Shown in pieces: positions 35,536 through 44,130 of a DNA stretch of 64,000 nucleotides; positions within the stretch are counted from its first letter, which is position 1, and each line of letters begins with the position of its first letter. Where the stretch lies: NCBI RefSeq assembly GCF_030758295.1, contig NZ_CP132335.1, positions 5,060,412 through 5,124,411 of the forward strand, read 5' to 3'. A program made the position numbers and the translations under genes. Under the pieces are notes generated by a model. That model made no database searches, was not told the DNA's origin, and saw only the letters and a program-made list of their open reading frames with translations. This DNA is from Pararhizobium sp. IMCC21322. Its GTDB lineage: Bacteria; Pseudomonadota; Alphaproteobacteria; Rhizobiales; GCA-2746425.

Positions 35536-36951
35536 TTACCGCTCCAGACCCGGAAACAGATATGTCTGCTTGGAAAAATCAAAATCCGGATTATCCCAGG
35601 CGACCATTTTGCCCGGGTTGAGAAGACCTTTGGGGTCTGCTTCGCGCTTGAAATCCAGTTGCACAGCATCGGTTTGCTTCATGCCGCCTTCTTCGAGCGT
35701 ATAGCGATGCGGATTGAAGATCGGGCAACCTTCTTCCTCGTGAATACGCATGATCTCCTCAAGGCGTTCCTCGGTGGTGAACTTCACGATTGGCAATCCA
35801 AAACAGGTGACATGGCCATCAAAGCGGACATATTCCAGATGTCCCATAACCTCTCCTGGAAAGCGTTTTGACATTGCTTCCACGCGGGTAATTTGATCTG
35901 GAAATGGGTAAAGCACCTGAAGATAGGTAATGCTTGGGTCAACCCTGAGACCACGCAAGGTGGTGTGGTTCCAGGCCAGTTCAAACGCAGGCGGCAGCCC
36001 TTTTTTCTCCTCATCAGAGGCTGTATCGGAACGATACAGAATGCTGCCCGGTCCCCGCGCCACGAAGGTTGCAAAGGCATCCATTGCAAATGGTGCCACC
36101 ATGCAGACGCAAACGGATTGGCCGCTCATGATGAATTTTCGGTGGCGCAGAAAATACTGTTCGGGAATGGGCGCCTGAACCGGCGCAATATTCTTGGTTA
36201 GAATACCATCCTGCAGGCCAAGATCATTGCCAAAACGCACGGCCTCCATCCAACCGTCAAATGCATCGCTTCCGGCAGGCTCAAATCCCACCAGCACATC
36301 CACCCAGTCATAGGCCGGGCCAAGCGGCATTTCCACTTCGGTGATAATGCCATTGGTGCCATAGGCATGGCTGACCTTCTGCAGATCTTCGCCGCCCAGT
36401 TCCAGAATGCGCGGCTCGGCTTCCATGGTGACGACACGCAGCCGGATCACATTGCCCAGATCCCGAAGGCCACCAAAGTTGATCGATCCGACGCCGCCGG
36501 ACCCACCAGCAATAAAGCCACCGATTGAGGCCGTCGCATAGGTGGAAGGGTGCATCCGCACTTCCTGTCCGCTTTGTCGGGCCTGCTTGTCGATCTCGGC
36601 AATCACAGCACCCGGCTCTGCGACAAACCGCCCGGTGGAAATCTGCTTGACCTTGTTGAACCGCGACAAATCCAGCAACACGCCACCTGACAAAGGCATG
36701 GCCTGCCCGTAATTGCCCGTACCCGTGCCGCGCGGGGTCACCGGCACATCATGGGCAAAGCAGGTTTTCAGCACGTGGATAACCTCGGCCTCGCTGACCG
36801 GTGAGGCGATCAGATCCGCAGTGACATCATCCAACTGACGTTTCAGAACCGGTGAATACCAGAAAAAATCGCGGCTTTTCTGTTTCACAATCGCCGCATT
36901 ATCTTCGCATTTAACCGGAGTCAGATCAGCTATCAGCCTGCCAACATCCAT
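35536..36951 (-). CDS. FAD-binding oxidoreductase (FAD-linked oxidase, GlcD/vanillyl-alcohol oxidase type)
   Basis: 471 residues; AAGGAG lies 8-9 bases upstream of the ATG at 36951. It has a PCMH-type FAD domain (TPRGTGTGNYGQAMPLSGG near residue 60, GGFIAGGSGGVGSINFG) and a C-terminal oxidase domain ending LLNPGKMVAW. It oxidises a hydroxy acid, alcohol or amine, passing electrons to a dehydrogenase partner or oxygen. It lies between a cytosine-deaminase-like gene and a quinone reductase in one operon, so it probably acts on the same imported heterocycle. Confidence 0.88.
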   Translation of the reverse strand: MDVGRLIADLTPVKCEDNAAIVKQKSRDFFWYSPVLKRQLDDVTADLIASPVSEAEVIHVLKTCFAHDVPVTPRGTGTGNYGQAMPLSGGVLLDLSRFNKVKQISTGRFVAEPGAVIAEIDKQARQSGQEVRMHPSTYATASIGGFIAGGSGGVGSINFGGLRDLGNVIRLRVVTMEAEPRILELGGEDLQKVSHAYGTNGIITEVEMPLGPAYDWVDVLVGFEPAGSDAFDGWMEAVRFGNDLGLQDGILTKNIAPVQAPIPEQYFLRHRKFIMSGQSVCVCMVAPFAMDAFATFVARGPGSILYRSDTASDEEKKGLPPAFELAWNHTTLRGLRVDPSITYLQVLYPFPDQITRVEAMSKRFPGEVMGHLEYVRFDGHVTCFGLPIVKFTTEERLEEIMRIHEEEGCPIFNPHRYTLEEGGMKQTDAVQLDFKREADPKGLLNPGKMVAWDNPDFDFSKQTYLFPGLER

Positions 36952-36979
36952 GTGCGGTACTCCTTGAAAAAATAGAAAC

Positions 36980-38326
36980 TCAGGACAGCAACGGGTCCAA
37001 TTCGCGATATTCGGGCAGCGCACGTTCAATAGCCTGCCCGCGCCGCAGTACCACACGGTCCATCTGCGGACGCGACAAAAGCTCATTGAAACTACGCGCC
37101 TTCACCAGCACCAGATCAGCCGGGCCGTCAATGTCAAAACCACCCGGAACGCCCATGGTTGATGCTGGTGTTTCAGTGATGATTTTAATCCAGTCTCCAA
37201 TGGGATGATCCAGATGCGCGATGCGGGTCGCTTCCCGATAGACTTCCAGCGCATCCAGATCGCCGTAGGCATAAAACGGGTCACGCGTATTGTCCGATGA
37301 AACAGCCACAGGAATGCCGCGCGCCTTCATTTCATGCAGCAGCGTCACACCCCTGTATCGAGGCGTGCGCGGGGCGGCATCCGACGATACCCTGTCCTGC
37401 AAATACAAATTACACATCGGCAGGCTGACCACGGTGATATTGGCCTGTGCCACCAGATCAAGCGTCCGATCCACCTCATCATCCGGTTGCCGGGACACGG
37501 AACAGCAATGACCGCAGGTAATCCGGCCCTGATAATTCAACGCGATCGCCTTTTCAGCAATCACCGCAAGGGAATGCGCTTCAGGATCAAGCGTTTCATC
37601 GACATGAAAATCCAGATCGATGCCCGCATCCATCGCATCACGGAACATATGCTCCAGCGTCGCCTCCAGTTCGGGAACCATATAGGTGACAGCGCCGGCA
37701 ATACCGCCAGCGGCCAGAACACTTTCCAGAACAGCGCAGCGCTCCGCATCATCGGCCAGCGCTTCAATACCCACAAGCGAGGCTGCCTGGAGATTTATGC
37801 GATCCACCCAATCAGCGCGCAACTCGGCAAATACCGGCCAGGAAATACGGTGCTGCTCGGCGACCGAGTCCAGATGGGTACGAATGGATCGCGTGCCATG
37901 TGCATAGGCACAGCGTAGGCTGAACTCCATCCGGCCGCGCACATCCTCCGCGCTCCAATTGGCCGCTCTGTCAGCGGTTACGCTTGCCAGCGCACCGTCG
38001 AATGAGCCATCCGGGTTTGGCTGCCGGGGCTGGATATGCCCCTTGTCCAGATGCGTATGCAATTCCGTAAAGGCCGGCAGCACCATCGCCTGATCCAGAT
38101 GCAGCACCGCCAGTTCACCGTCAAAGGCACCGGGCGCAGCAATTGCTTTCAATTTACCATCGTCAATCAGGAAGTCCGCACAGACCAGATCCTCATCAGG
38201 CGGAAACCCTGTTTTGGGGAAATTCGGGCCACCCAGATCAGCAATCAGCGCGGCTGGCACCCGCCCGCGAGACAGCACATAACGCTCAAATTTTGGAACG
38301 GTCAGAAAACCGGGCAATGACGTCAC
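36980..38326 (-). CDS. Cytosine deaminase-like metal-dependent amidohydrolase
   Basis: 448 residues. All catalytic positions of CodA can be found: H90 and H92 in LHTHLD, H241 and E244 in HVDE, H273 in GHCCS, and D345 in SSDNTRDP. The family deaminates or hydrolyses cytosine, 5-methylcytosine, isoguanine, creatinine and triazine-like rings. Specificity cannot be read from sequence. Operon position after a NMT1-type importer suggests an imported nitrogen heterocycle. Confidence 0.88.
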   Translation of the reverse strand: MTSLPGFLTVPKFERYVLSRGRVPAALIADLGGPNFPKTGFPPDEDLVCADFLIDDGKLKAIAAPGAFDGELAVLHLDQAMVLPAFTELHTHLDKGHIQPRQPNPDGSFDGALASVTADRAANWSAEDVRGRMEFSLRCAYAHGTRSIRTHLDSVAEQHRISWPVFAELRADWVDRINLQAASLVGIEALADDAERCAVLESVLAAGGIAGAVTYMVPELEATLEHMFRDAMDAGIDLDFHVDETLDPEAHSLAVIAEKAIALNYQGRITCGHCCSVSRQPDDEVDRTLDLVAQANITVVSLPMCNLYLQDRVSSDAAPRTPRYRGVTLLHEMKARGIPVAVSSDNTRDPFYAYGDLDALEVYREATRIAHLDHPIGDWIKIITETPASTMGVPGGFDIDGPADLVLVKARSFNELLSRPQMDRVVLRRGQAIERALPEYRELDPLLS

Positions 38327-38343
38327 GCTTTATTCCTCACGCT

Positions 38344-39210
38344 TCAAACTTCTCTTTTAAGGGCACTTTCATGCCATTTACGTAAAACCAGATGGGATAT
38401 CAAAGACGTTGAAAAAAAGATCAGAATTCCCGTCACTGATATCAGCAGCAGCGCGGCAAACAGCCTGGGTGCATTCAGCCTGTATCCCGCTTCGATAATG
38501 CGTGAGGCCAGACCGGAACTCTGTCCGGCAGCCCCGGCAACAAACTCTGCCACAACAGCACCAATCAGGGCCAGACCACCTGCAATTTTCAATCCACCAA
38601 GAAAGAACGGCATCGCAGCGGGCAATTGCAGGTGCCAAAGGGTCTGCCAGCGAGACGCGCCGTAAAGCCGATACAAATCACGCAGATTGTGGTCAACCGA
38701 GTTGAGGCCAAGCGTCGTGTTGGACAGAATTGGAAAGAACGCCACAATCCATGCGCACAGTAGCAGCTTTGCGGTCTGGTCATCCACATAGATATTGATC
38801 AGCGGAAACACCGCTACAATGGGTGTGACTTGCAAAATGATGGCAAATGGAAACAGGGACATTTCCACACGGCGCGAAATGGTGAACATGACGGCCAGTC
38901 CCACCCCACCGGCGATGGCCAGTGCCAGACTTAAAAATGTAATTTTGAGCGTATTCAGAAGCGAGAACGACAGCAGGCCCCAATCCGTGACCAGAGTGTC
39001 CCAGACAAGTCCCGGTCGCGGCAGAATGTAGGACGGGATTTCATTCCAGACGCAAATCCGGTCCCACAGAAAAATGGCAATGGCAAAGATGACCAGCGGC
39101 AGCAGCCACTGCAGCACCTGGTCGCGGCGTTTGGCGCGGGCGCGGGCCACCTCAATGGGATCAATCAGAACCACATCGCCGCTGACCGGCTGAGTTTCCA
39201 ATTGGCTCAT
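38344..39210 (-). CDS. ABC transporter permease (SsuC/TauC/ThiX type)
   Basis: 288 residues, six membrane helices after a charged N terminus, with the docking loop YRLYGASRWQTLWHLQLPAAMP near residue 180. Its start overlaps the ATPase stop by four bases (ATGA). It works as a homodimer with the ATPase and NMT1-like binding protein upstream. Confidence 0.9.
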   Translation of the reverse strand: MSQLETQPVSGDVVLIDPIEVARARAKRRDQVLQWLLPLVIFAIAIFLWDRICVWNEIPSYILPRPGLVWDTLVTDWGLLSFSLLNTLKITFLSLALAIAGGVGLAVMFTISRRVEMSLFPFAIILQVTPIVAVFPLINIYVDDQTAKLLLCAWIVAFFPILSNTTLGLNSVDHNLRDLYRLYGASRWQTLWHLQLPAAMPFFLGGLKIAGGLALIGAVVAEFVAGAAGQSSGLASRIIEAGYRLNAPRLFAALLLISVTGILIFFSTSLISHLVLRKWHESALKREV

Positions 39211-40001
39211 GCCAATGCCCCCGGCTTGTAGGAATCCATCGCTTTATGCAGCGCTTCGGAGACCTCCCGACAATACTGGCTATAGACATCACTTGTGCGG
39301 AACGTCTCATCGCGCGGATAGGGTGCATCAATCGACATATCATCCACAACCCGACCCGGCCGGGCCGCCATCACAACGATCCGGTTGGAGAGGTAGACGG
39401 ATTCGAACACGGAATGGGTGACAAAAATGACAGTCCAGTTAAAGCGCTGCCACAGCTCCAGAAGATCATTGTTGAGCTTGAAGCGTGTGATCTCATCCAG
39501 CGCCGCAAATGGTTCATCCATCAGCAAAAGCCGGGGCCTTGTCACCAAAGCGCGGGCAATCGACACCCGCATTTTCATGCCGCCGGACAATTCACGTGGA
39601 TAGGAACTTTCAAATTGCTCAAGACCAACAAGTTCCAAAGCTTCCATGACAGCATCGCGGGCCTTGGCCTTGCTCTGCCCTTTCAACTTCAGTGGCAAAA
39701 AGACATTCCCGAACACAGTCGCCCAAGGCATCAGGGTTGGTTCCTGAAACACAAAGCTGACATCATGGGAGGCCTCTTCCGCGTCGGTGCCGGACGCATT
39801 GCCCCAGGACACAGTTCCGGTCGTCGCAGGCGCAAGGCCGGCAATAATCCGCAACGCAGTGGATTTACCACAACCAGACGGGCCAAGCAGGCTGACAAAT
39901 TCACCCTGGTGGACGTCCAGCGCCATGTCGCGCAAGGCAACAGTGCCATTCGAAAAAGATTTTGTAATGTCGTTGAGGGATATCAGAGGCGATTGGTTCA
40001 C
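39207..40001 (-). CDS. ABC transporter ATP-binding protein (SsuB/TauB/ThiZ type)
   Basis: 264 residues with Walker A GPSGCGKST, signature LSGGMKMR and Walker B LLLMDEPFAALDE, characteristic of nitrate/sulfonate/pyrimidine importers. It lies 67 bases after the binding-protein gene and overlaps the permease gene. Confidence 0.92.
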   Translation of the reverse strand: MNQSPLISLNDITKSFSNGTVALRDMALDVHQGEFVSLLGPSGCGKSTALRIIAGLAPATTGTVSWGNASGTDAEEASHDVSFVFQEPTLMPWATVFGNVFLPLKLKGQSKAKARDAVMEALELVGLEQFESSYPRELSGGMKMRVSIARALVTRPRLLLMDEPFAALDEITRFKLNNDLLELWQRFNWTVIFVTHSVFESVYLSNRIVVMAARPGRVVDDMSIDAPYPRDETFRTSDVYSQYCREVSEALHKAMDSYKPGALA

Positions 40002-40068
40002 GAGAAAACTGCCTTGAAGGAGAGCCCGATCGCGACAAGCTTTTGCCGCGACCGGAAATCAGGATCGA

Positions 40069-41094
40069 TTACATGCCGGTGAGTTTTTTCTTCAACTCAA
40101 CACCAACGCCTTTGTTGATGAAATCCAGCGTATAAATTTTGGAAATATCCAGGTCAGCCGGTGTCACACCAGCAGCAACCATTTTGTCGTAGAAGCTTTT
40201 CTGCCGCGCATCAGTCATGGCACCAATGCCCATCGTTTCAGAATCACCACTATCAACAATGCCAAATTCTTTCATTGTCTCAATGGAGAACGCAATCTGC
40301 TCATCCGTAATATCCGGATTGTCTTTCTTGATCATCTCATTGGCAGCGGCATTGTCGCCATAAAGATAATTCACCCAACCCAGAATGGAGCCATCAATGA
40401 AGCATTTAACGATTTCTGGTTTGGCATCGATGGTTGCCTGCATGGCTTCTATTGTTGTGGAATATGTATCAAATCCATAATCAGCCAGCAGGAAAAGGTT
40501 GGGCTTGAAGCCACCTTCACGCTCAATCGCGAATGGCTCTGAGGTGATGTAACCCTGTTGCGCAGACTTTTTGTCCGCAAGGAATGGCGCTGCATTAAAT
40601 GTGTAGGGTTCCCGCTGTTCGACCGTGAAACCATGTTCGGCGATCATCCATTTATAATAGCTCTGAAAGCCATTTTCGCCCAAAAACAGCTTGGCACCTT
40701 TCAGGCTTTCCCAGGTATCGAACCCCTGGTCCGGATGGCTGATCAGAACCTGCGGCTCTTTCTGGAACATGGAGGCCAGAACAACAACCGGGATGTTCTG
40801 CTCTGCGGCAGAGAAAGGCTGCAGCATGTTGCCGCCCATATGAAACTCGATTTTGCCTGCCAGCATCAGCGCACGATTATTGACCTGTGGACCGCCTGGC
40901 GCAACAGTTACGTTAAGCCCGCAGGCTTCGTAGGTGCCGTCAGCCACGGATTGATAGAAACCGCCATGTTCGGCCTGTGCCAGCCAGTTCGTGCCGAATG
41001 TAACATCTTCAAGAGCGCTGGATTGGGTTGCGAAAGTGGCACTCAAGGCGAGTGCGCCAAAAGCCGCGAGGGATTTCATGTGGTTGGACACCAT
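40069..41094 (-). CDS. NMT1/THI5-like periplasmic substrate-binding protein
   Basis: 341 residues; the ATG at 41094 is supported by AAAAGGAA upstream. Signal peptide with cleavage near TQSSA/LED (residue 27). The mature part begins VTFGTNWLAQAEHGGFYQSVADG, the NMT1/THI5 pattern of binding proteins for hydroxymethylpyrimidine, formylaminopyrimidine, riboflavin or sulfonates. A deaminase of the cytosine type downstream supports a pyrimidine or related ring as ligand. First gene of the operon; divergent from the RidA-like gene. Confidence 0.9.
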   Translation of the reverse strand: MVSNHMKSLAAFGALALSATFATQSSALEDVTFGTNWLAQAEHGGFYQSVADGTYEACGLNVTVAPGGPQVNNRALMLAGKIEFHMGGNMLQPFSAAEQNIPVVVLASMFQKEPQVLISHPDQGFDTWESLKGAKLFLGENGFQSYYKWMIAEHGFTVEQREPYTFNAAPFLADKKSAQQGYITSEPFAIEREGGFKPNLFLLADYGFDTYSTTIEAMQATIDAKPEIVKCFIDGSILGWVNYLYGDNAAANEMIKKDNPDITDEQIAFSIETMKEFGIVDSGDSETMGIGAMTDARQKSFYDKMVAAGVTPADLDISKIYTLDFINKGVGVELKKKLTGM

Positions 41095-41332
41095 GGCAAG
41101 ATTCCTTTTGCTTGCGAAAATTGAGACCGCTTTGGGAGGGCCGCCTACAGTGTGTGATGCAGTGCACCAGAAAATCAAGCTCCAACGTGACGCAAAATTC
41201 TCAATGGGTAATTTTTGGTGCAATTCAAACCGGCTGAAACCAAGATCGAAACCGGGACCAAAACCTGGGCTAGCCAAAGATCTGTTTTCCGCGCTTAATC
41301 GAATCTGACAGCAACACACAGGATATGACGGA

Positions 41333-41731
41333 ATGGCAGATCAGTTTCCACGGCACACTCCAGCGACGATCAGAGCGCCTTTTGCCAATTACAGCCATGG
41401 CGTGGAAGTGCCGCCCAATGCGCGTCTTCTTGTTTGCTCGGGTCAATTGGGAATAGCGCTTGATGATCAGATTCCTGACGGCGCAGAAGCGCAGACAGAT
41501 CTCATCTTTCAGAACATTGAGAAAATTCTGGCAAGCGCCGCAATGGATTTGTCGCACATTGTACGGATCAATGCCTATGTCAGCCATCGCGACCATCTGG
41601 CAGGTTACATGCGCGCCCGGGACAATTACGTCTCAGAGCCGCCGCCCGCATCGACGCTGATGATTGTATCAGGGTTTACGCGTGAAGAGTTTGTTGTGGA
41701 GATTGAGGTGCTTGCAGCACGTCGTGAGTGA
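41333..41731 (+). CDS. RidA-family protein lacking the catalytic arginine
   Basis: 132 residues, RidA/YjgF fold, probably a trimer. In RidA the substrate-binding arginine sits in PARSCVEV near residue 105; here the same place reads PASTLMIV, with serine for arginine. True imine/enamine deaminase activity is therefore doubtful, as in the Rid subfamilies that lack Arg105, whose members often belong to catabolic clusters for heterocycles or amines. It is divergent from the NMT1-type operon and may serve that pathway. Confidence 0.88.
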   Translation: MADQFPRHTPATIRAPFANYSHGVEVPPNARLLVCSGQLGIALDDQIPDGAEAQTDLIFQNIEKILASAAMDLSHIVRINAYVSHRDHLAGYMRARDNYVSEPPPASTLMIVSGFTREEFVVEIEVLAARRE

Positions 41732-41753
41732 GGCGGCAAAATCCTGAACGATA

Positions 41754-41780
41754 GCTGGCCAACCTATGCGGTTGACCAGC
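41754..41780. terminator. Hairpin between convergent genes, likely bidirectional terminator
   Basis: Stem GCTGGCCAACC (41754-41764) and GGTTGACCAGC (41770-41780), one mismatch, 5-base loop. It is flanked by AAAATCCTG on one side and CAGGATCGAAAAA on the other, which give T-runs on both strands and extend pairing. Confidence 0.6.
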
Positions 41781-41792
41781 AGGATCGAAAAA

Positions 41793-42101
41793 TCAGTCGG
41801 TCACCATCATTTCCGTGCGGGCCGTACGCTCGGCATTCTGGAACGCAACTCTGATCTGGTTGTTGGCAAGAGCAACGCCACAACTTGAAAAGTCCTGAGC
41901 CACCTTGTTGATCATTGGATCAGTTCCGGGGGTCACGCGATCCGTGTAAAGGACATCGCGGACATAGAGCTGCAGCTCGTCACCGTGAAGGCCCATTTTG
42001 TGTCCGGCCCAAAGGCCTAGAATATAGTCGCGCCGCGCGTTTACGCAGCCGTCGGTTGATGCCTCGATTTCCTGAGGGTCGATCGTCTGAATTGGTAACA
42101 T
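41793..42101 (-). CDS. DUF1476 / ATP-synthase inhibitor zeta-like protein
   Basis: 102 residues, the length of the zeta family. The ATG at 42101 follows AAGAGA; a much longer in-frame extension to 42254 has no coding character. The line ARRDYILGLWAGHKMGL resembles the ARRNKLLGLWAAE core of the family that inhibits F1-ATPase in alphaproteobacteria. The N terminus (MLPIQTIDPQEIEA) lacks the usual inhibitory FDDREKAFEAKFA segment, so this may be a divergent paralogue without that activity. It stands alone between convergent and divergent neighbours. Confidence 0.7.
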   Translation of the reverse strand: MLPIQTIDPQEIEASTDGCVNARRDYILGLWAGHKMGLHGDELQLYVRDVLYTDRVTPGTDPMINKVAQDFSSCGVALANNQIRVAFQNAERTARTEMMVTD

Positions 42102-42256
42102 GGTCTCTTTTTTGTGGTTTAACAAGCTGCGGCGATCCTTGACACGCTTAGCAACTCTGGTTCGACTTACGCGAGAGCATTTGATGATAAAATGTGGTGG
42201 AAATAGGATCAAATCCGACGCAATCTGAATTCTGTTGATTTTCTTTGGAAACACTT

Positions 42257-42988
42257 ATGAAACCTTTGGTTCTTGTCACGTCAGATGTTGTGCAGACGGG
42301 TGGCTATAATTGGCATGGCGCCATCGATACCTACCTGAAAGCAGTCTCGGACGTTACCGGGGCGCAGCCCGTTATTCTGCCCGATCTGACTTCAAAAACG
42401 GACTTTGACAGCGTGTTGAGCCGGGTGGATGGCGTTCTGGTAACAGGCTCCAAAAGCAATGTCTTTCCGCAGATCTATGGCCAGAGCCCTACCGAAAAAC
42501 ACGAGCCCTATGATCACGACCGAGACGAAACCACTTTGCCACTGATCCGCAACGCTATTGCGCGTGGCACACCTCTGCTGGCCGTTTGCAGGGGGCATCA
42601 GGAACTGAACGTTGCCTATGGCGGCACGCTGCATACGGAAATTCAGGAAAACCAGGGGATCATGGATCACCGCGCCGCTGTACACTCAGATCAGGACGTA
42701 CGCTACAAAATCGCACACACCATAAATCCGGTAAAGGATGGCCTTCTGGCGCGTATTTTGGGCAATGCGCCAGTCGCCATCAATTCATTGCACCGCCAGG
42801 CCATTGACCGTTTGGCAGATGGCCTTTCCATTGAAGCAACAGCCGATGACGGGACGATTGAAGCCATCTCCGTAGATGGTGCCAGGGCCTTTGCCCTGGG
42901 CGTGCAATGGCACCCGGAATATTGGGCGGCCAGCGATCCAGTGTCGAAGAAGATTTTCGAGTATTTTGGCTCGATCATGCGGTCATGA
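42257..42988 (+). CDS. Gamma-glutamyl-gamma-aminobutyrate hydrolase family protein (peptidase C26)
   Basis: 243 residues of class I glutamine-amidotransferase fold: the nucleophile Cys in LLAVCRGHQELN near residue 112 and the catalytic His in VQWHPEYW near residue 220. PuuD relatives split gamma-glutamyl amides such as gamma-glutamyl-GABA in polyamine breakdown. No glutamyl-polyamine synthetase is in the window, so the exact substrate is open. TTG at 42245 is an alternative start. Confidence 0.88.
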   Translation: MKPLVLVTSDVVQTGGYNWHGAIDTYLKAVSDVTGAQPVILPDLTSKTDFDSVLSRVDGVLVTGSKSNVFPQIYGQSPTEKHEPYDHDRDETTLPLIRNAIARGTPLLAVCRGHQELNVAYGGTLHTEIQENQGIMDHRAAVHSDQDVRYKIAHTINPVKDGLLARILGNAPVAINSLHRQAIDRLADGLSIEATADDGTIEAISVDGARAFALGVQWHPEYWAASDPVSKKIFEYFGSIMRS

Positions 42989-42997
42989 AAGGCTGCT

Positions 42998-43114
42998 GTG
43001 GATCCTCGGAACAAGTCCGAGGATGGCGCGCTTAAAGGGTTGTTTGCGCTGAACTGTGTTCGTGAGCTTTTGCAATCCACCACCGTCATCCTCGGACTTG
43101 TTCCGAGGATCCAC
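42998..43114. repeat. Long intergenic palindrome of the rhizobial dispersed type
   Basis: Two perfect inverted 28-base arms, 42998-43025 and 43087-43114, separated by 61 bases. Each arm is itself a hairpin, TCCTCGGA-ACAAG-TCCGAGGA. It sits between two convergent genes, where it can act as a bidirectional terminator or mRNA end. Similar GATCCTCGG palindromes are dispersed in rhizobial genomes and are often mistaken for small proteins. This may be a small non-autonomous mobile repeat. Only one copy is seen here. Confidence 0.8.
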
Positions 43115-43125
43115 CACTTCAACCG

Positions 43126-44130
43126 CTAAAGCAAAGCCGCAGTCAGCAAAATTCCACCAAGCAGGAGCACCGCTAAAGCTCCCAGGAGTTGAATCCCATT
43201 CAGCACATACGCAGCACCACGGGTGTTTGAACCGGTAAACACCAAAGTCGCCCTGCGCGTACCAACGGCCAAAAACATCAGTGTTGTCACCGTGATGGCT
43301 GTGCCAAGCCCCATCGCCAGCGCAGACAGCACGCCGGCCCAGAACAGTCCTTGCGCCAATGCAAACACAAGCACAATCAGTGCCCCGGTGCAGGGCCGAA
43401 GACCAACAGAGAATATGGCGGCAACAGCCGCTTTCACACTGCCCTTTGCCCGATCTGCAAGTTCAGGGCTTGGTGCATGCGCATGGCCGCACCCGCAATT
43501 TTCATCATGATGATGGTGGTCATGGCTGTGGTTATGATGGTGATCGTGACCTTGCCTGTGAGTGGATGAAGCTGGTTGTACGTTCAAAAACCCGCGTATC
43601 GCTTTGAAAACCAGATAGGCACCAAGCACGGTCACCAGCACGTAGGACCCGACCTCCAAAAACCGGCTTGCATCAGTGATGACAAGGCTCGTGGCATTAA
43701 ACAGAATTGCCAGAACGGAAATCACACCTATCGCAACCAGGGCCTGCAACAAGGAGGACAGCAGACACAAGACCGCACCTCTTTTTGCGGTTTCCCGGTT
43801 GGCCAGCACATAGGATGACATGACAACCTTCCCATGCCCCGGGCCGGCGGCATGAAACACGCCATACAAAAAGCTGAGACTGATCAGGGTCCAGAAGGCA
43901 CTGCCATTCTGTTTCATGTCGCGCACGGCGCCGGTCAATTGCTGGTAAAAGGTGCTTTGCACCGCTGCCACCCAGCGAAAGAAATCTGAAAACAGGCCAT
44001 CAGTGGGAATGGGAGCGGCCTCGGGCGCGCCAACACCAAAGGGTCCACTTTGGGCAAGCGCCATGCTGGTGCCCAGATACAAATACAGGCACAGAACAAT
44101 CAATCCGACAGAAAGAGGCCTTATCGACAC
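43126..44130 (-). CDS. NicO-family nickel/cobalt exporter with histidine-rich loop
   Basis: 334 residues with about six membrane helices, an N-terminal signal-like segment, HAAGPGHGK near residue 93 and LRPCTGA near residue 245 (the NicO/RcnA signatures). A cytoplasmic or periplasmic loop at about residues 192-217 holds more than a dozen histidines. It moves Ni2+ or Co2+, most likely outward. It overlaps the DUF1007 gene by 10 bases; the two families are partners in many proteobacteria. Confidence 0.9.
   Translation of the reverse strand: MSIRPLSVGLIVLCLYLYLGTSMALAQSGPFGVGAPEAAPIPTDGLFSDFFRWVAAVQSTFYQQLTGAVRDMKQNGSAFWTLISLSFLYGVFHAAGPGHGKVVMSSYVLANRETAKRGAVLCLLSSLLQALVAIGVISVLAILFNATSLVITDASRFLEVGSYVLVTVLGAYLVFKAIRGFLNVQPASSTHRQGHDHHHNHSHDHHHHDENCGCGHAHAPSPELADRAKGSVKAAVAAIFSVGLRPCTGALIVLVFALAQGLFWAGVLSALAMGLGTAITVTTLMFLAVGTRRATLVFTGSNTRGAAYVLNGIQLLGALAVLLLGGILLTAALL

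Noticed and set aside
42703-43122. 139-codon open frame on the minus strand containing KWWILGTSPRMT
   Set aside because: It is antisense to the C26 peptidase gene and its start lies in the 28-base palindrome, a well-known source of false peptides.
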